This document shows, one piece after another, positions 3,661 to 5,946 of a stretch of 5,946 nt of DNA. The stretch lies in NCBI GenBank assembly GCA_900550055.1, contig URQU01000078.1:1-5946 (forward strand). Reading direction: 5' to 3'. Position 1 is the first letter of the stretch. Every line of letters starts with the position of its first letter. A program made the position numbers and the translations under genes. The notes under the pieces were generated by a model. That model worked only from the letters and a program-made list of their open reading frames with translations. It was not told where the DNA came from and made no database searches. Source of the stretch: an uncultured Coriobacteriaceae bacterium. GTDB taxonomy: Bacteria; Actinomycetota; Coriobacteriia; Coriobacteriales; Eggerthellaceae.

Positions 3661-5946
3661 ATGAATCACCTGCCCACCGGCAAAACCAGCATCACGCCCG
3701 CCAGCCCTTCGCATATCGAGGTGCGCGGGGCGCGTGTCCATAACCTGCGGAACGTGAACGTCGACATCCCGTTGGGTCAGCTGGTGGGCGTGTGCGGCGT
3801 CTCGGGCAGCGGGAAAAGCTCGCTTGCCCTGGGCGTTTTGTACGCAGAGGGCTCGCGTCGCTATCTGGAAGCGCTGTCCACGTACACGCGTCGGCGCATG
3901 GGGCAGGCCGCGCGCGCCGACGTCGACGAGGTGCGCTACGTCCCCGCCGCCCTGGCGCTGCACCAACGCCCGAGCGTCCCCGGCGTGCGCAGCACCTTCG
4001 GCACCATGTCCGAGCTGCTGAACAGCCTGCGCCTGCTGTTCAGCCGCGTGGGCAGCCACCCGTGCCCGCACTGCGGCACCTACGCCCCGCCCTCCATGTC
4101 GGTGGCCGCCGAGCAGCCGATCACGTGCGCAACCTGCGGAAAGACCTTCTTCGGGCCCGGCGCCGAGGAGCTTGCCTTCAACAGCGGCGGCGCCTGCCCC
4201 ACCTGCGGCGGCACCGGCACCGTGCGGCGCGTGAACGAGGCCGCGCTGGTCCCCGACGAGAGCAAAACCATCAACGAGGGCGCCGTGCTTCCCTGGGGAA
4301 GCCTGATGTGGGACCTCATGAAGCAGGTGTGCGGCGAGATGGGCGTACGCCTTGACGTGCCGTTTTCCGAGCTCACGCCCGAGGAACGCGACATCGTCTT
4401 CCACGGCCCCGCCGAAAAGCGCCACATCCTGTACAGGGCGAAGAAAGGCGACAACTTCGCCGAACTCGACTTCACCTACTACAACGCCGTCTACACCGTG
4501 GAGAACGCGCTGGCGAAGGCGAAGGACGAGAAAGGCCTGGCGCGCGTGGCCCGCTTCCTAACCGAGGGGCCGTGCCCGGATTGCGAGGGCACGCGCCTGT
4601 CGGCGGCGGCGCGCGGCCCGCTCGTGCGCGGTATAAACCTGGCGAAGGCGTGCGAGATGACGCTCGACGAAGCCGTGACCTGGGTAGATGGCGTCCCGGA
4701 AACGCTCGCCGAGAACCTGCGCCCCATGGCGGTCTCCATCTGCGAGTCGTTCCAGCATACGGCGCGGCGGCTGCTTGAGCTGGGACTGGGCTATCTGTCG
4801 CTCGATCGCGCAGGCTCCACGCTGTCCACCGGCGAACGCCAGCGCGTGCAGCTGGCGCGCGCCGTGCGCAATCGCACCACCGGCGTGCTCTACGTGTTGG
4901 ACGAGCCCTCCATCGGCCTGCACCCCGCCAACATCGACGGCCTGCTCGGCGTTATGCGCGACCTGTTGGCCGACGGCAACTCGGTGGTGATGGTCGATCA
5001 CGACACGCGCATCCTGGCCGCGGCGGACTACCTGGTGGAAATGGGCCCAGAAGCCGGAGCGGGCGGCGGGCACGTGGTCGCCTGCGGCACGCCGGGCGAG
5101 TTGCGGGCCGATGACCGCTCGCTGATCGGGCGGTATTTGCCGGATGTCGAAACGAAGGGCGCCGCAGACGCGCCGCCGGTGGCTGCCGCGACGCCGAACG
5201 CGGTAGCAACCGCATCGGCCAAGCCGGGAACGCAAACCGCGGCGGAATCGTCGGCGGGCGAAGCGGCGACGCCGAATGCGTCCGCCGCATCGGCGGGGGC
5301 AAGCGTTTGCATGGCGGAAGCCCCCGAAGCTGCGCCCCTTTCCGTGTCCGCGCCCGACCCCATGTCCAACGTGCGCCCGCGCTGCCCGGATGGACAGCTG
5401 TTCGAGCGCGGCACCATCCACCTGGAAACCAGCCCGCTGCACACCGTGCACGCGCTGTCGGTAGACCTGCCCATCAACCGGTTGACAGCGGTGACCGGCG
5501 TATCGGGAAGCGGCAAGACCACGCTGGTGCTCGAGGAGCTGATTCCCGCACTGAACAGCGCAAACGCAGGCGAAAACCTGCCCGCCAGCGTGCTCGACAT
5601 CGACCCCGCCGGCATCGTCCGCGCGCAGCTTATCGATGCAACCCCCATCGGTGCGAACGTACGCTCGACCGTCGCCACCTATTGCGGGGTGCTCGACGAC
5701 CTGCGCCGCGCCTTCGCGCGCACCGAGGAGGCGAAGGCCGCGGGTTTGAAGGCAGGCGCGTTCTCCTACAACACCGGCAAGCTGCGCTGCCCCACCTGCG
5801 ACGGAACCGGCCAGGTGTCGCTTGACGTGCAGTTCCTTCCCGATGTTGATGTGCCCTGCCCCGATTGCCGCGGCCGCCGCTACAGCGGCGACGCCGACGC
5901 CATCACCTGGAACGGGCACACGCTCGCGCAGCTTATGGCCATGAGC
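3661..5946 (+). CDS. UvrA2-like ATPase lacking the UvrB-binding domain (3' end cut by window)
   Basis: The 762 visible residues form a tandem ABC ATPase of the UvrA family, a zinc-containing DNA-binding protein of the cytoplasm. The first half has Walker A GVSGSGKS (46-53, Lys52) and a zinc finger (Cys156, 159, 179, 182). It also has CPDCEGTRL (305-313), an LSTGE signature (388-392), Walker B VLYVLDEP (409-416) and the H-loop VDHD (445-448). The second half has Walker A GVSGSGKTT (613-621) and a zinc finger (Cys710, 713, 733, 736). Its signature and Walker B lie off the window, about 150-175 residues more by comparison with E. coli UvrA. Only 17 residues separate CPHC (135-138) from CATC (156-159), where E. 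coli UvrA has over 100 forming the UvrB-binding domain. UvrA2/DrrC-type proteins share this loss and are linked to tolerance of DNA-binding drugs. An Ala/Pro/Ser-rich linker (about 498-567) joins the halves. Actual drug resistance is inference. Confidence 0.95.
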   Translation, partial: MNHLPTGKTSITPASPSHIEVRGARVHNLRNVNVDIPLGQLVGVCGVSGSGKSSLALGVLYAEGSRRYLEALSTYTRRRMGQAARADVDEVRYVPAALALHQRPSVPGVRSTFGTMSELLNSLRLLFSRVGSHPCPHCGTYAPPSMSVAAEQPITCATCGKTFFGPGAEELAFNSGGACPTCGGTGTVRRVNEAALVPDESKTINEGAVLPWGSLMWDLMKQVCGEMGVRLDVPFSELTPEERDIVFHGPAEKRHILYRAKKGDNFAELDFTYYNAVYTVENALAKAKDEKGLARVARFLTEGPCPDCEGTRLSAAARGPLVRGINLAKACEMTLDEAVTWVDGVPETLAENLRPMAVSICESFQHTARRLLELGLGYLSLDRAGSTLSTGERQRVQLARAVRNRTTGVLYVLDEPSIGLHPANIDGLLGVMRDLLADGNSVVMVDHDTRILAAADYLVEMGPEAGAGGGHVVACGTPGELRADDRSLIGRYLPDVETKGAADAPPVAAATPNAVATASAKPGTQTAAESSAGEAATPNASAASAGASVCMAEAPEAAPLSVSAPDPMSNVRPRCPDGQLFERGTIHLETSPLHTVHALSVDLPINRLTAVTGVSGSGKTTLVLEELIPALNSANAGENLPASVLDIDPAGIVRAQLIDATPIGANVRSTVATYCGVLDDLRRAFARTEEAKAAGLKAGAFSYNTGKLRCPTCDGTGQVSLDVQFLPDVDVPCPDCRGRRYSGDADAITWNGHTLAQLMAMS

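Noticed and set aside
3276..3743. A 155-codon plus-strand frame entering the UvrA-like gene
   Set aside because: It overlaps the UvrA-like gene in another frame and is made largely of repeat sequence.
4558..5919. A 453-codon open frame on the minus strand
   Set aside because: It is antisense to the UvrA-like gene, has no ribosome binding site seen, and its composition (rich in Ala, Gly, Arg, His, Val) is typical of a shadow frame.

Overview
The window is GC-rich and looks like the chromosome of an anaerobic actinobacterium of the Coriobacteriia, probably Eggerthellaceae. This is inferred from the high GC at third codon positions, the one-step diaminopimelate gene dapL, the cysteine-motif flavoprotein and the UvrA2-like ATPase. 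The species cannot be named from sequence alone.

Layout. Positions 1-90 may hold the last codons of a gene entering from the left; a 28-bp tandem repeat runs over this end. About 870 bases follow with no gene I can support. They hold an AT-richer patch with two small dyads, a pair of 35-bp inverted repeats and a strong bidirectional intrinsic terminator at 736-764. dapL (959-2182, minus) and an iron-sulfur-type flavoprotein gene (2382-3011, minus) point the same way, 199 bases apart. Positions 3012-3660 form a divergent intergenic region filled with repeats: a 36-bp inverted pair enclosing an 18-bp inverted pair and a direct copy of it. From 3661 to the right edge runs a UvrA-like gene on the plus strand, cut by the window end.

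Function. DapL makes LL-diaminopimelate for lysine and peptidoglycan in one transamination. The flavoprotein is probably a redox protein carrying FMN and a 4Fe-4S cluster; its substrate is unknown. The UvrA-like protein keeps both the ATPase and zinc-finger elements visible here but has no UvrB-binding domain, which places it with UvrA2/DrrC-type proteins rather than the housekeeping repair subunit. The three genes have no obvious shared pathway. The two minus-strand genes could share a transcript, but a hairpin and a long leader between them suggest separate control of dapL.

I found no CRISPR array, tRNA, rRNA, transposase or clear new system. The most unusual material is the repeat content of the two intergenic regions, the dapL leader, and the domain structure and linker of the UvrA-like protein.
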